Part shown: piece by piece, positions 7,527 through 17,872 of the stretch | Layout: each line of letters begins with the position of its first letter | Numbering within the stretch: the first letter of the stretch is position 1 | DNA from: JBOFZL01 sp051655155 | GTDB lineage: Bacteria; Bacillota; Clostridia; Peptostreptococcales; Filifactoraceae | Length of the DNA stretch: 35,381 nucleotides | Direction: 5' to 3' | NCBI GenBank assembly: GCA_051655155.1 | Contig: JBOFZL010000069.1 | Coordinates: forward strand, 1 to 35,381 | Notes under the pieces: model-generated | Database searches by the model: none | The model's input: the letters and a program-made list of their open reading frames with translations, nothing else | What the model was told of the DNA's origin: nothing | Position numbers and translations under genes: made by a program

Positions 7527-10500
7527 TTATTCTAATTGTTCATAAAGCCATTTGCCCATATTATAATTTGTTGTATTTACTCCCATTTTCAATAAATTTG
7601 TACCAGCTTTTTCATAATCTCCATTTACAATGTTACCTGTTATTCTCATAGGTCTAACAATAGCATTTGCACCTGTAGAGAATCCCCAAAGATTACCTTG
7701 TTCTGATATAGCGAACCATAAAGGTGAGGCTGGATTGTCAACTAATTCGTCTATTTTATCACTCATGTATTCTATTGGGTCGGCGTAGAACTCTGAATCT
7801 GTAAGAGCTGTAAGAGCAACAAGACCGCCCCCTGTTTCAAGTAAATGTTTTAACATTCTTTGTTGATATATTTTATTGTTCCAATCAAATTTACCAGTTT
7901 CAGATGATACGTTAGAATAGTAATAATCTCTTGCTGTTCTTCTCCATTGTTCCTGTATGGAGTTTTTAAAGTTTCCCATAAGTCTTTTAAAGTTTCTATT
8001 TATTTCATCATCTGTCATGTCAATTTCGTATTTTAAAGAAGTTCTTGCCTCTGTTGGTGAAATATCCTTAACTATCTTTTCATAAAGATTATCAAATTTA
8101 TCTACAATACTTTTAGCATATAATGGAACCTCTTCATCATATAAAGTTCGATTAAAAACTTCTGATAAATTTTTTTTGGTTAATGTATTTTCAAATTCAA
8201 TTTTATCAAATATTCCCCTCTGTTTAAATGAGCCAGTTTCTAAAATATTTTTAAATAAATTAAATTCTGATTCTGATATATTCAAATTATTGAACACATT
8301 TTTTACATAGTGAGTATTAGAATTAAAAAGATCATCTAGAGAAGATTTGGATAGCATTTTATTTATAATCGGTTCAGCCTGTAAGTATGAGGCTAGTTTT
8401 AAAATTCTTTGAGTATCATCATAGAAGTTTACCTTATTAATTCCTTTGTCAAGACTCGATAGAGCTTTTTGAAAGTTTGTACCATGTTCAGTAAGTCTAG
8501 TTTTTTTATATCCTGTAAAATCTCCTAGATTATCTTGAATAATATTAAAGTATTCAAGAGGGATAGAGTTTAGATATTTACCACCAAGACTTTTATTAAT
8601 TTTTGCAATTTCATTTCCATTTGAATATATTAAAGCTGTAGCTTTTAATATATCCTTATACATTGGTAAAATTCCACTTCCTCCATATAACGAACGTGCA
8701 GCCCTTGCCATAGCAAAAGGCTCTTGTCCAAATTCCCTTAATGCTTTAGGACCAGCCAAATTAATGTTATTAGTCCATTTTAAAAATGATTTAGTATATT
8801 TATCTAATTTAGTTTCTGTAGGTTTTGTCGTAACACCTAGCTTTTCCCCAATATTTGAATTTATAAATCTTTCCATATCTTTTAATAAATCCTTTGTTCT
8901 TGGGCTTGATGAACTATTTTGTAAAGAATTAAGAAGTTGTCTAAAGCCAGTGTTTGAACTTTTAGGAAAAACTTCTTTAATAGCGTAGGCATTAGGAATT
9001 TCTTTAAACATTCTTTCTAAAACCAATCTTTGATTAACTCTATTTTCGTCAACAAATTTTATAAGATTATTTCTTGAAATAATACCGCTATACTCATGGG
9101 GAACAAATCTACTTAATTTATGAACCGCGGTTCCTAAAGCCTTATTTAAATCATCACCTTTTATAGATTTCATATCATTATCAAAAAATTGAGCTGCACT
9201 TCTTTTTTTACTTTTTATAGAGGCTAACTGTAATTCTTTTTCTGATTTAATAGAAAATACATCTTTTTTGGATTCTACAAAATTTTTAATTTGAGTATTT
9301 TTTTCAAGATTATATTTTATATAAATTTCTTTTAATTTATCCCCTTGCATAGTTTTACTAGCTCGTTTAAAGTTTGTAAAGGCTTCATCAGCGTTTATAG
9401 TCTTTCTATTTAAAGAGTGTTCTAAAATATAATTCGAATCATTAAAATGTTTGTAATTTTCATCAACAAATACATTCCTAACTTTAAGTTGTCTTTGAGG
9501 TATAGTTTTACCGCTGTTTAAAGGGTCGTTAACCTCTCTACCACTTATAAACTTTGCCTCGTCAAAATTTAATGCACTATCAAGAAAATCTTTACTTTCA
9601 GCTCCTAATATTTTTTCAATTGTGATATTTCTATCGTAGGCTAAAGATAATTTTATATCTAAAGGATCAGCTATTGTTTTCTCTGCTAAGTCTTCAATCA
9701 TAGTATTGATATTTTCTTTTAATTGTTTTAGTTGTGGGTATATATCAATTAATTCTTGAGCTTTTATATCTCCATCAAAAAATAGATAAGATACAATATT
9801 TTCATTATTATTTTCAAATAAATCAATTACTTTTTCTGGATTTAAAATATTTCCATTGTGTTCTAATTCAAATTTACTAAGTAAATTATTTTTCATATTT
9901 TGTTCAACATTATAAAAAGGATTTAGAATATTAGCCTCTAAAGCCTCTTTTAATAAAATTGATTTTTGACTGTGAGTATGTCCGCTTGATAAAATATCTT
10001 TTAAAGATTTTTTTAAATTAAAATATTTAGCAGTCTCTATTTTTGCTTTTTTAATAGCACTTATAACGTCATTTGTAGCGATTCCTTTTAAATGAAGTTG
10101 AACGCCTTTTATATCTTCTGCTGAAATATTTTTAGGTAAATCTAGTCCAAGAGTTTTAGCGCTTGTTAAGAAATCACCATTTATAAGCTCGTCTAATTCA
10201 TTTTTTATAATATATTCAAGTTCAAACCATTTATTCTCAAAATTAGCAAAGTGATTTTTATTTGCTGTTGTTAAATAATTTTCTATTGTATCACTAAATT
10301 TAGCTATTCCATAAGTTAGATTGGAACCATTAAAATTTTTATTTCTTTCAAAATCAAGTAGATGTTGAAATTCATGTCTAAAGACTCCTATCTTTAAATC
10401 ATCATCATCAAGAGTAGAATTAAAAAATATACCTCTTTTGATAGTATCGCCACTTTTTATTTCTGTTGCCTCTGCAACCCTTCCTTTTGAACCAAAAGTT

Positions 10501-12413
10501 TTATAACCAGTTTCAAAATCTATACCATATTTATTTTTATAAAAAGTTAAAATATCATCTAAGGAATTTAAGCCCGTTCTCTTTTTTACTACTCTTCCAA
10601 CCTCTCTTAAAACTTTTAATTGAGCTTGATTTACAGCTTGTGCATTAGATATATTTTCACTTACTCCCAACCTACGCTTTACAATGTCTTCTACCATTGA
10701 AACATCATTAAAAATATCTTGTTGAGCTTTAAAATCTTTTTGAGATAGTTTAGTTTCTTGCTCTTTTATTTTAACTTTTTTATTACTCTTTTTTATATTT
10801 TTAGTCTTAATTTCTTTAGGTGCAATATAAGTATCTGCATACCATTTACCATCTTCTATATTTGCTTTATGCAAGTAAACTTTATTATTATGTTCATATG
10901 TAATAACAGCGTTTGGGTCTCCTTTTATGAATTTGTTTCTAGTATAGACAGGGTTTCCATCAGCGCCAACACCTGTTATAATAGGAACTTTAGTTTTTGG
11001 AACATTTCCAGCAACTTTAATATTTTTAGCACCTTTTGGAATATTCAAATCTTTTTTTAGATCCTCGGTTAATTTTGTTTTTTTAAAATCATAATCGTTA
11101 TGTTTTATATCATTAAATATAGTTTTAATTTTTTGTATGTCCACATTATCATATACTGAATATTTTTCATCTAATTTTAAAGGAACATCTTGATTTATTT
11201 TAGCAGTTTCAGAATAAGTGTTTATATTGTTTTTTAAATTATTAATATCAACATCAACACTATTTAATTTTTTATCATCAATTAAATTTTTAAAATAATT
11301 AAGAGCTGTTCTTTTATCTTCACTTAGGTAAGGGGTACTTTTATCAGTTTTTAAAATTTCTTTAATATCTTTATAAACTTGATTTTTATTTGTGGGGTCT
11401 GTATATTTTGTAAAATCATCTAATGAGTTTATATCTGGGAATCTAGTATCGTTTATAAAGTGTTCTGCTACTTGTTTTGTATAAACTTCTGTAGCTGTTT
11501 TTACATTTACATCATTTATAAGAGTAGATTCTTTAAATATTTGTTTAGCGTTCCCATGTCTACCAGTATAAGAATCATTAGTTTTCATTTGCTCTATAAT
11601 TATAGCGGTGTTATCTAAAACAACATTATCAACATCACCTTTATATTTATTAATGGCATTAAAAACATTTTCTTTAGTATTGGAATAAATACCTCTTACA
11701 CTATCTGTATTTACAATATTTTTAGAAATACCATAAGTTTTTTTTACTCCTTTAATTCCTAAAGGTATTACTGCTCCTGTTAAACCAGCAATTAAAATTT
11801 GTTCAGAATCAAAAGTGTCCTCGTAGGCTAATTGGTAAACGCTCTCTTGTGCTATTTCTTCAAGTCCTTGTGTTCCAATTTCTAAAGCTAATTTAGCGAA
11901 TGGTGTATTAGCTCCTACTTTGTTTATGATTTGTGTACTCATAGAATTACCAGCTATCATTAACGCTATATCCGCTGGGTTTGTAAACTGGCTTAAAAAA
12001 TTTGTTCCTATGGCTGCTACAGTTCTTTGCGATACACTAGGGTCATTCATTATTTCACTTTCTATATCATCTTGAATTTTTTTTCTATTATTTTTTAATT
12101 CATTATATAGTTCTTTACTCTCTTCAACTTCTTTTTTTAAGGCTTCAACTTTAAATCCTTTATTCTCAAAATCCTGTGTATCAGCGTTTATAAAGGCGTT
12201 AAAGCCTCCTGTAATTCCTTCTTTAAATCTAGCCCAACCTAATTCAAGTCCTTTACCAGCCAAGAAATCTTGATTAATATCGAATCTCTGTTTACCTTTT
12301 GAAATTTCAACTCTATCAACTATATCTTTGTTTTTCTTATAGTAATCATCTAAATTATGTACTTCCTCTGGGTTTTGATTTATATAATTTCTAATATCAT
12401 TTTTAACACCCAT
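7527..12413 (-). CDS. Giant internal virion protein (T7 gp16-like position) with zincin motif
   Basis: 1628 residues, the largest gene in the window. By order (tail tubular A, B, then three proteins of 148, 679 and 1628 residues) it matches T7 gp14-gp15-gp16, which form the ejected core and trans-envelope channel. Hydrophobic/amphipathic segments occur near residues 130-230. A metallopeptidase-like HEFQH lies at about residues 680-684 with a following Glu-containing helix. I saw no lytic transglycosylase motif like that of T7 gp16, so wall or protein cleavage may be done by this domain. Charged helical regions dominate the rest. AGGAGG precedes the ATG; it starts one nt after the stop of the upstream gene. 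Confidence 0.65.
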   Translation of the reverse strand: MGVKNDIRNYINQNPEEVHNLDDYYKKNKDIVDRVEISKGKQRFDINQDFLAGKGLELGWARFKEGITGGFNAFINADTQDFENKGFKVEALKKEVEESKELYNELKNNRKKIQDDIESEIMNDPSVSQRTVAAIGTNFLSQFTNPADIALMIAGNSMSTQIINKVGANTPFAKLALEIGTQGLEEIAQESVYQLAYEDTFDSEQILIAGLTGAVIPLGIKGVKKTYGISKNIVNTDSVRGIYSNTKENVFNAINKYKGDVDNVVLDNTAIIIEQMKTNDSYTGRHGNAKQIFKESTLINDVNVKTATEVYTKQVAEHFINDTRFPDINSLDDFTKYTDPTNKNQVYKDIKEILKTDKSTPYLSEDKRTALNYFKNLIDDKKLNSVDVDINNLKNNINTYSETAKINQDVPLKLDEKYSVYDNVDIQKIKTIFNDIKHNDYDFKKTKLTEDLKKDLNIPKGAKNIKVAGNVPKTKVPIITGVGADGNPVYTRNKFIKGDPNAVITYEHNNKVYLHKANIEDGKWYADTYIAPKEIKTKNIKKSNKKVKIKEQETKLSQKDFKAQQDIFNDVSMVEDIVKRRLGVSENISNAQAVNQAQLKVLREVGRVVKKRTGLNSLDDILTFYKNKYGIDFETGYKTFGSKGRVAEATEIKSGDTIKRGIFFNSTLDDDDLKIGVFRHEFQHLLDFERNKNFNGSNLTYGIAKFSDTIENYLTTANKNHFANFENKWFELEYIIKNELDELINGDFLTSAKTLGLDLPKNISAEDIKGVQLHLKGIATNDVISAIKKAKIETAKYFNLKKSLKDILSSGHTHSQKSILLKEALEANILNPFYNVEQNMKNNLLSKFELEHNGNILNPEKVIDLFENNNENIVSYLFFDGDIKAQELIDIYPQLKQLKENINTMIEDLAEKTIADPLDIKLSLAYDRNITIEKILGAESKDFLDSALNFDEAKFISGREVNDPLNSGKTIPQRQLKVRNVFVDENYKHFNDSNYILEHSLNRKTINADEAFTNFKRASKTMQGDKLKEIYIKYNLEKNTQIKNFVESKKDVFSIKSEKELQLASIKSKKRSAAQFFDNDMKSIKGDDLNKALGTAVHKLSRFVPHEYSGIISRNNLIKFVDENRVNQRLVLERMFKEIPNAYAIKEVFPKSSNTGFRQLLNSLQNSSSSPRTKDLLKDMERFINSNIGEKLGVTTKPTETKLDKYTKSFLKWTNNINLAGPKALREFGQEPFAMARAARSLYGGSGILPMYKDILKATALIYSNGNEIAKINKSLGGKYLNSIPLEYFNIIQDNLGDFTGYKKTRLTEHGTNFQKALSSLDKGINKVNFYDDTQRILKLASYLQAEPIINKMLSKSSLDDLFNSNTHYVKNVFNNLNISESEFNLFKNILETGSFKQRGIFDKIEFENTLTKKNLSEVFNRTLYDEEVPLYAKSIVDKFDNLYEKIVKDISPTEARTSLKYEIDMTDDEINRNFKRLMGNFKNSIQEQWRRTARDYYYSNVSSETGKFDWNNKIYQQRMLKHLLETGGGLVALTALTDSEFYADPIEYMSDKIDELVDNPASPLWFAISEQGNLWGFSTGANAIVRPMRITGNIVNGDYEKAGTNLLKMGVNTTNYNMGKWLYEQLE

Positions 12414-12414
12414 T

Positions 12415-14454
12415 TTAACCTCCTATTTTATAAGTATATGGAACTAAATTGCCATTCTTTTTTATGTAAACTGCTTGTCCTCTATATGCAAACGTTAGGG
12501 TTTTCATATCTTCGAGATATACAGGTGCAACTCTTTTTTGTGGAATTAACTGTTCTTTATCATTATAAAATTGAGTTGTTGTTATGATGTTTGCAATATT
12601 TTTACCAATGTTATCGTTATAATCATCTTTATTAACATTAATCATGCCATACCCAGTATCAACCGTTTTATAATCTTTTGTAAAGTATTCAATAACTTGA
12701 TTAACTTCTGCTTTTAGTTCTTTTGAAGGGTTAGCCATATAATAATTAAATACTTTTGTTTGGTCTGCTGGTGGTAAATTATTTATTGGTAAACCAGCTT
12801 TTTTTTCTAGTTTTATTTTCTTTGCTATATCCTCATCTAAAATACCATTTGTTTCATTTAAAACATGAACTTTGACAATATCAGAAGTTCTTTGTGAAAT
12901 GTTATCAAGTAAGAATTTTTGGTTTCTATCATATGCAGATGTCTCTTTAATAGCTGATAATGTACTCCCTAAAGCGGTTCTTGAACTTGAACTAATACCG
13001 GCGTACATATTATCTGTGAAACCTATTCTTGCCCTTTCTGTTGTAAAGTTATCAAGTAAAATTCCGACATCTTCCTTTATGTTAGCTTTAGAGGTAGTCA
13101 ATAAAAATTCTTTATTTAATGTAGAATATAAAGTATCAAATATTTTATTATAGCCTTGATTTTCTTGATATAATTCAAGCTCTTTATTACTTGGAATAAA
13201 GGGTGAATCTTCAAAGCTGTATTGATCATTCATAATTCTATTTTGAATTTTAGAATCTTGCCCTCCTACAAACTCAAATTTTTCTTTTAATCTATTTTCT
13301 ATGATGTCTTTACTTTCAATAGTAGAGTCATTATAAATTGACAATTTGTCATTATATCCTTTTTGAATTGTTATTATTGGTGTGTCGTTATACATCATAT
13401 CGTCTAAAGATTTAAAGTTAGTTCCGAACTTGTTATTTGTGGCATTAACAGCAACTTCTTTTAAAATTGTTGTTGTTGGAGTTCCAGCAAGATACTCTCC
13501 TTGTTTATACGCGGACTTAACAGGATTATTTTTAATCTCATTTTCTTTGGCTACTTGCTCATATTTCAAAAGTTCTTTATCAGCTTTAGATTTGGTTTTA
13601 ATATATTCTTTTTGTTGTTTAATTTTAGCTTTGAATTTAAAATAATCATCATCATTTAATGGGACATTGAACCCATTTTTATTATAATTAAATTTATCAA
13701 AATTATTAGAAAACTCTTCAAAAGTCCAATCGTGAACTTTATCTAAACTTTTTAATTGGTCCTCTAAGGTAAAATCTTTAAAAGAGTCCGTAATAGAAAT
13801 AGCTCCACCTTCAACAATATTTCCTCGAGCAAGTCTTATATCTTCTATTGCTTTATCTGGGTTAATGTATCCTTTGTCAACACCTTGTATAATATTATCT
13901 ACAAATCCATTAAAAGAATTTAAAGCGTTGCCTACTTCCCCCTTCGCCATATAATTACGGGCATTTTCTCTTTTTCCATCAGTGGCAAGGAAAAATACTT
14001 TTTGATTTTCTTTTTCTAAATATTTTGTATAGTCTGTTTTCCAGTCTGTATCTGTTTTTAAGTCAATAGAATTAGCTCTAAATTTAACTTTTTCCAGTTC
14101 TTCATCTGAAAAATTATAATCTCGAGCCTGTTTTAAAAATTCTTCCCATTTGTTGGTTTGAGAACTTAGAAAAGAATTAAATTCTTCTGGGTTATTTTTA
14201 TATTTTTCATCAGTTTTTATTAAATTTGTAAATTGTAAATGTTCATCTTCTTTATTCAATAAATATAAATCAGCTAGATTTTTTTTATTTTCTTGTTGTA
14301 ATTTTTTTTCTCTTTCTGCTAAATCACTGTATATGGCTATTGAACGATTAACTATATTCCCCAACTCTTCTACATTATTTGTAAAAGTAGGGGCTGTTAA
14401 GCCCCCATCAGCAACTAATCTATTTGTATTTAATGGATCAATAAATTTAGTCAT
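12415..14454 (-). CDS. Putative internal virion protein (T7 gp15-like position)
   Basis: 679 residues, predicted highly helical and charged, with no motif recognised. Size and position between the small gp14-like gene and the giant gp16-like gene match T7 gp15 (747 residues), part of the internal core ejected at infection. The start overlaps the previous stop by 1 nt (TAATG arrangement), so translation is likely coupled. Confidence 0.6.
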   Translation of the reverse strand: MTKFIDPLNTNRLVADGGLTAPTFTNNVEELGNIVNRSIAIYSDLAEREKKLQQENKKNLADLYLLNKEDEHLQFTNLIKTDEKYKNNPEEFNSFLSSQTNKWEEFLKQARDYNFSDEELEKVKFRANSIDLKTDTDWKTDYTKYLEKENQKVFFLATDGKRENARNYMAKGEVGNALNSFNGFVDNIIQGVDKGYINPDKAIEDIRLARGNIVEGGAISITDSFKDFTLEDQLKSLDKVHDWTFEEFSNNFDKFNYNKNGFNVPLNDDDYFKFKAKIKQQKEYIKTKSKADKELLKYEQVAKENEIKNNPVKSAYKQGEYLAGTPTTTILKEVAVNATNNKFGTNFKSLDDMMYNDTPIITIQKGYNDKLSIYNDSTIESKDIIENRLKEKFEFVGGQDSKIQNRIMNDQYSFEDSPFIPSNKELELYQENQGYNKIFDTLYSTLNKEFLLTTSKANIKEDVGILLDNFTTERARIGFTDNMYAGISSSSRTALGSTLSAIKETSAYDRNQKFLLDNISQRTSDIVKVHVLNETNGILDEDIAKKIKLEKKAGLPINNLPPADQTKVFNYYMANPSKELKAEVNQVIEYFTKDYKTVDTGYGMINVNKDDYNDNIGKNIANIITTTQFYNDKEQLIPQKRVAPVYLEDMKTLTFAYRGQAVYIKKNGNLVPYTYKIGG

Positions 14455-14900
14455 TATTTTTTACCTCCATAATTAGAATAAATAAAAGCGTCTGTCATAC
14501 CAGATGTTATACTAAGATTATTTTTATTTATTGTATTTTGTGTGTTCATTCCTATTTGTAAACCAGTCATAGCTCCTTGTCTTTCTATAGCTCTTAGGTC
14601 TTTTTTTAGATTATTTTCAGTTTTTAAAAAAGACTTTTCATGTTCTGTTAAAGTGTTTTGATACATTGTACTTGCTTTATCCACGTTACCTAATAGATTT
14701 TTTTGAGTTCCCATTCTTCGAGATTGTTCTTCAAACATAGGGGCATACTTCCCCATTATTGAACTTTTACCAGCCTCTATGTTAGCTTGGTTAGTAAGTG
14801 TCTGTATTTCATGATTTATTTTAGCGTCCTTATTGGCTCCAATCCCACCAAGTATTTTAAATCCAGCACTGGCAAGGGCTGCTATTGTTATTGGGTCCAT
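14454..14900 (-). CDS. Putative internal virion protein B (T7 gp14-like position)
   Basis: 148 residues. A hydrophobic, glycine-containing N-terminus (ITIAALASAGFKILGGIGA) is followed by a Gln/Asn-rich helical body and a Gly-rich end. T7-like gp14 homologues have this make-up and sit directly after tail tubular protein B. GAAGGAGG precedes the ATG. Assignment rests on gene order and composition. Confidence 0.55.
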   Translation of the reverse strand: MDPITIAALASAGFKILGGIGANKDAKINHEIQTLTNQANIEAGKSSIMGKYAPMFEEQSRRMGTQKNLLGNVDKASTMYQNTLTEHEKSFLKTENNLKKDLRAIERQGAMTGLQIGMNTQNTINKNNLSITSGMTDAFIYSNYGGKK

Positions 14901-14901
14901 T

Positions 14902-16692
14902 CTATTTAACCTCCTTCAAGCCTTTAATTTCAGAACTAATACTTAATATTTCTATTTTTTCATTATTTGTTTGCTTTATATGTAAGCTATTTTTTCCTAT
15001 AAGATTAAACTCGTATTTTTTCAAATCATAATAACTGTCTTTAGAATTAAAAGGTTGCTCTTTTATCCTCTTCTCATTTATGATAAAATCAGCATTTCCA
15101 AAACAATTAATAATTAATCTTCCTACATTTGTTTTTATATTATAAGCTGGTATAAGTTGAGGTCCAAGATTGATACTGATATAAGGAACTTTCATTTCTA
15201 GCGGCTCTACTTCTGTATTTGAATAGATATAAACCTCAATACTCGAGCTTGTAACTATAAAATGATTTAATTTGTTATCTATTTCTGTATATTCGATTAT
15301 CCCACTTTTTCTATTTGTTCTAGTCCATGCGCTTATATCACTTTGTAAATTATGAATAAAAACATTGTTACTTTCCCCTGTGTCAACACCTAAAAAATTA
15401 TTTGTTAAAAATTCAGCAGCATATATTTTTTTTGCTCCTTTAGTTAAATGTTGGGAATAAATTGATATTTCATGTGATTTATAGGTATTATCCTCTCCTA
15501 TATCATCAAATTTGTTTATTCTATCTGATGTATCTACATAATACAAAGCCCCTTGATGTTTAATATAAGTTCCTGTAGTAGCTTTTGGTGTAGGTGTTGG
15601 CATTTGAAAAAACATACTTTCTTTAGGAGTTAGAACAGTATTTAAAAGAGTTGAATAAACCCCTTTATCTGTCATAGCTAATAGTGATTTATGAGGAATT
15701 AAAGCCTTTACAGTATTAAGCTCATTGTCTGGAATAAAGGTTGTAAATCCGTCGTTATCCTCTAAAGAACTTCTAAAATTTAAAGAGTCATTAACTCTGC
15801 TTGATACAATAGCAGAAGGATTCCCAGCAACATTACCAAAGATAATACGCCCAGCATAGTAACAACATACAGCGGGATAACCATTATCTTTAAATAAATT
15901 TTCAGAAAATCTTATATCTAAGATATTTATTTTTTTATCATCTGCTGCTGCATTTTCCGCTGGCGTTTCAATTTCTGGTGCGATCATTTGAGTTGTTGTA
16001 AATGTCTGGGTATTTTCTATATCTTCTATTTTGTCAATATAGAACTCTCCACCATAAATTGAGATTCTACCTTTAGTCAAACCTTTTATAAAATTTGAAT
16101 TATAAACTTTTCCTACAGTAGATTTAAAAATTATTTTAGTGCCTCTTTTGAACCATTCAAAAACTGTTTTATCCTCTCCTGTATATGTATATTCTGATGA
16201 AACCCCTTTAACTGGTGGATTGGTTATATTCTCCCAATAATCTACAACACTAAAGGTTAAATCAATTTCATTAACTCTTACCATGTAAGGTTTTTTATTT
16301 TCACAACAAATTATTAAACTATTCTCAAATTGAGTGATACTTAGTTTATTATTTATTTCTTCAATGGAATAATTACTTTCTAAGCTGTGTAATTTTGTGA
16401 AATTATCTTGTCTTAGTATATGCAACTTATCATCTGTAAACATAAATAATAGCCCAGTTAATGAAGTATTTTTTTTATTCATTTTGTATTTAAAAACTCT
16501 TAACGCTTGAATATTTGGAATATTTATTGTTGCTATTTTTTCTAAAGCTGGAAAGTTAGTTATTCCCCCACTACTGGGGATTCCATTTTTTAAATATAGC
16601 AAAGCTCTACTAGGAATATCTGTGTCTATCCTATAACAAAAATTAGGTAAAACTTCCCCAAATTTAAATGAAAATCTATTATCATACAGCAT
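14902..16692 (-). CDS. Tail tubular protein B-like (tail nozzle)
   Basis: 596 residues, rich in predicted beta strands, with features typical of podovirus nozzle proteins. The N-terminal region reports ground-state phrases common to the family (LPNFCYRIDTDIPSRALLYL then GITNFPALEKI), a central SVRVNDSLNFRSS-like region (here SSRVNDSLNFRSS, about residues 295-307) and KALIPHKSLLAMTDKGVYS (about 323-341). T7 gp12 (794 residues) and shorter relatives share this layout. It overlaps the gp11-like gene upstream by 1 nt. Forms the distal tail tube together with tail tubular protein A. Confidence 0.7.
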   Translation of the reverse strand: MLYDNRFSFKFGEVLPNFCYRIDTDIPSRALLYLKNGIPSSGGITNFPALEKIATINIPNIQALRVFKYKMNKKNTSLTGLLFMFTDDKLHILRQDNFTKLHSLESNYSIEEINNKLSITQFENSLIICCENKKPYMVRVNEIDLTFSVVDYWENITNPPVKGVSSEYTYTGEDKTVFEWFKRGTKIIFKSTVGKVYNSNFIKGLTKGRISIYGGEFYIDKIEDIENTQTFTTTQMIAPEIETPAENAAADDKKINILDIRFSENLFKDNGYPAVCCYYAGRIIFGNVAGNPSAIVSSRVNDSLNFRSSLEDNDGFTTFIPDNELNTVKALIPHKSLLAMTDKGVYSTLLNTVLTPKESMFFQMPTPTPKATTGTYIKHQGALYYVDTSDRINKFDDIGEDNTYKSHEISIYSQHLTKGAKKIYAAEFLTNNFLGVDTGESNNVFIHNLQSDISAWTRTNRKSGIIEYTEIDNKLNHFIVTSSSIEVYIYSNTEVEPLEMKVPYISINLGPQLIPAYNIKTNVGRLIINCFGNADFIINEKRIKEQPFNSKDSYYDLKKYEFNLIGKNSLHIKQTNNEKIEILSISSEIKGLKEVK

Positions 16693-17237
16693 TAAAATAA
16701 CCCCCTTTTATTATTATATTCAGAATAAGGATCACTTGTTGTTGGTCCTCCTAAAGCCTCTAGTTTATTTTTTTCTAGTTCCATTTCTCTGAATATCTTA
16801 TTTGTCATTTCTTCTTTATTTATAGGTCCCGCTAAATCATAAGCTAACCTCAACACTAAGTAATTTTCTGCTTGAACTGGTAGCTCTGATATATCCAAGT
16901 CAGCTTTATAAGTTATCTCTAAGTTTGGATAATCACAATAAAATTTGTCTCCTATTTCATTAACAGGGTGATTACTTTGAAATAGTCCTAAATAGTCTTT
17001 TGGTTTATTGTAGATATATTTATTTTCATTGGATAAAGTTGATTGACTCAATATTGCGGGTTTTAAATTGAAGTAAAAAGTTGCTAATGATAACATATTT
17101 TCTAATAATCCATCTAATAAAAAATTAGCAGTTTTATAACTGCTGTCCTCTTCTAAATATTCATCATCAAAAGGCTCATTTAATTTCAATAGAGCCTTTT
17201 TTATAATTTTGCTTTTTTCTATCCTTACCTCTGGCAT
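16692..17237 (-). CDS. Tail tubular protein A-like (tail adaptor)
   Basis: 181 residues. An N-terminal helical segment (KSKIIKKALLKLNE) is followed by a long helix-rich middle and a C-terminal LVLRLAYDLAGPI segment, the pattern of gp11/gp4-type adaptor proteins that connect portal and nozzle. It directly precedes the nozzle gene. AGGAGG precedes the ATG, and its start overlaps the recombinase stop (TAATG). Confidence 0.6.
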   Translation of the reverse strand: MPEVRIEKSKIIKKALLKLNEPFDDEYLEEDSSYKTANFLLDGLLENMLSLATFYFNLKPAILSQSTLSNENKYIYNKPKDYLGLFQSNHPVNEIGDKFYCDYPNLEITYKADLDISELPVQAENYLVLRLAYDLAGPINKEEMTNKIFREMELEKNKLEALGGPTTSDPYSEYNNKRGLF

Positions 17238-17872
17238 TATTCCTCCTTTAAAGTATCTTTTATTCTGTATAGAGTAGCCTTACTCAGTCCTGTAAACTTA
17301 ATACAATCTGATAACTTTATATTCTTACTTATCCATGCTTTAATATATCTAATTTGTTCTTTAGATAAATTTTCCTGTTTATTAGGTCGTCCAGCTACTC
17401 TATTTGTTTTTAATGATACTTTTCTGCCTTTTTCATCTACCTTCATGGCTTTAACGCCTTGCTCTTGTCTTTCTTTAATCATTTTTAATTCTTCTTCTGC
17501 TAGTGTTGTATATACTTCAATTAAGATATTATTAATCATTTCAATCATACCTTTGTTTTTTTCATCTACAGCAATTAAGGTTGTGGGGATATTTTCAATC
17601 ATTATTACAACACCCTTGTCTTTAAGTTCCCTTAGCTCTTTGAGTGATTGTTGCTTATTTCTTCCTAATCTATCAACACTTGTAATTAATAAAATATCCC
17701 CAGTTTCTAACTCTTCTTTTAATGCTTGGTAACTAGGTCTTTCGAAATTCTTCCCTGTTAATTTATCAATAAATATATCTGACTTTCTTATTCCGTATTT
17801 TTTCATTATATCAAGTTGTCTTTGTTCGTTTTGCTCTTTTGTACTTACTCTCACATAACCGTATTTTTTCAT
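17237..17872 (-). CDS. Serine recombinase (resolvase/invertase family)
   Basis: 211 residues. Catalytic domain: YVRVSTKEQN with Arg8 and Ser10, and TSVDRLGRN with Asp67, Arg68 and Arg71, the standard small-serine-recombinase active site. A long E helix region and a C-terminal HTH (about 165-211, including LSKATLYRIKD) complete a resolvase/invertase. It likely resolves multimers of the plasmid form or flips DNA. It is unusual in sitting within the tail operon, with its stop overlapping the tail adaptor start. AAGGAG precedes the ATG. No inverted segment around tail genes was seen, which favours resolvase. Confidence 0.9.
   Translation of the reverse strand: MKKYGYVRVSTKEQNEQRQLDIMKKYGIRKSDIFIDKLTGKNFERPSYQALKEELETGDILLITSVDRLGRNKQQSLKELRELKDKGVVIMIENIPTTLIAVDEKNKGMIEMINNILIEVYTTLAEEELKMIKERQEQGVKAMKVDEKGRKVSLKTNRVAGRPNKQENLSKEQIRYIKAWISKNIKLSDCIKFTGLSKATLYRIKDTLKEE

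Noticed and set aside
8764..11060. Several plus-strand frames opposite the giant virion protein
   Set aside because: All are within a long coding gene on the other strand, without ribosome binding sites or recognisable content.
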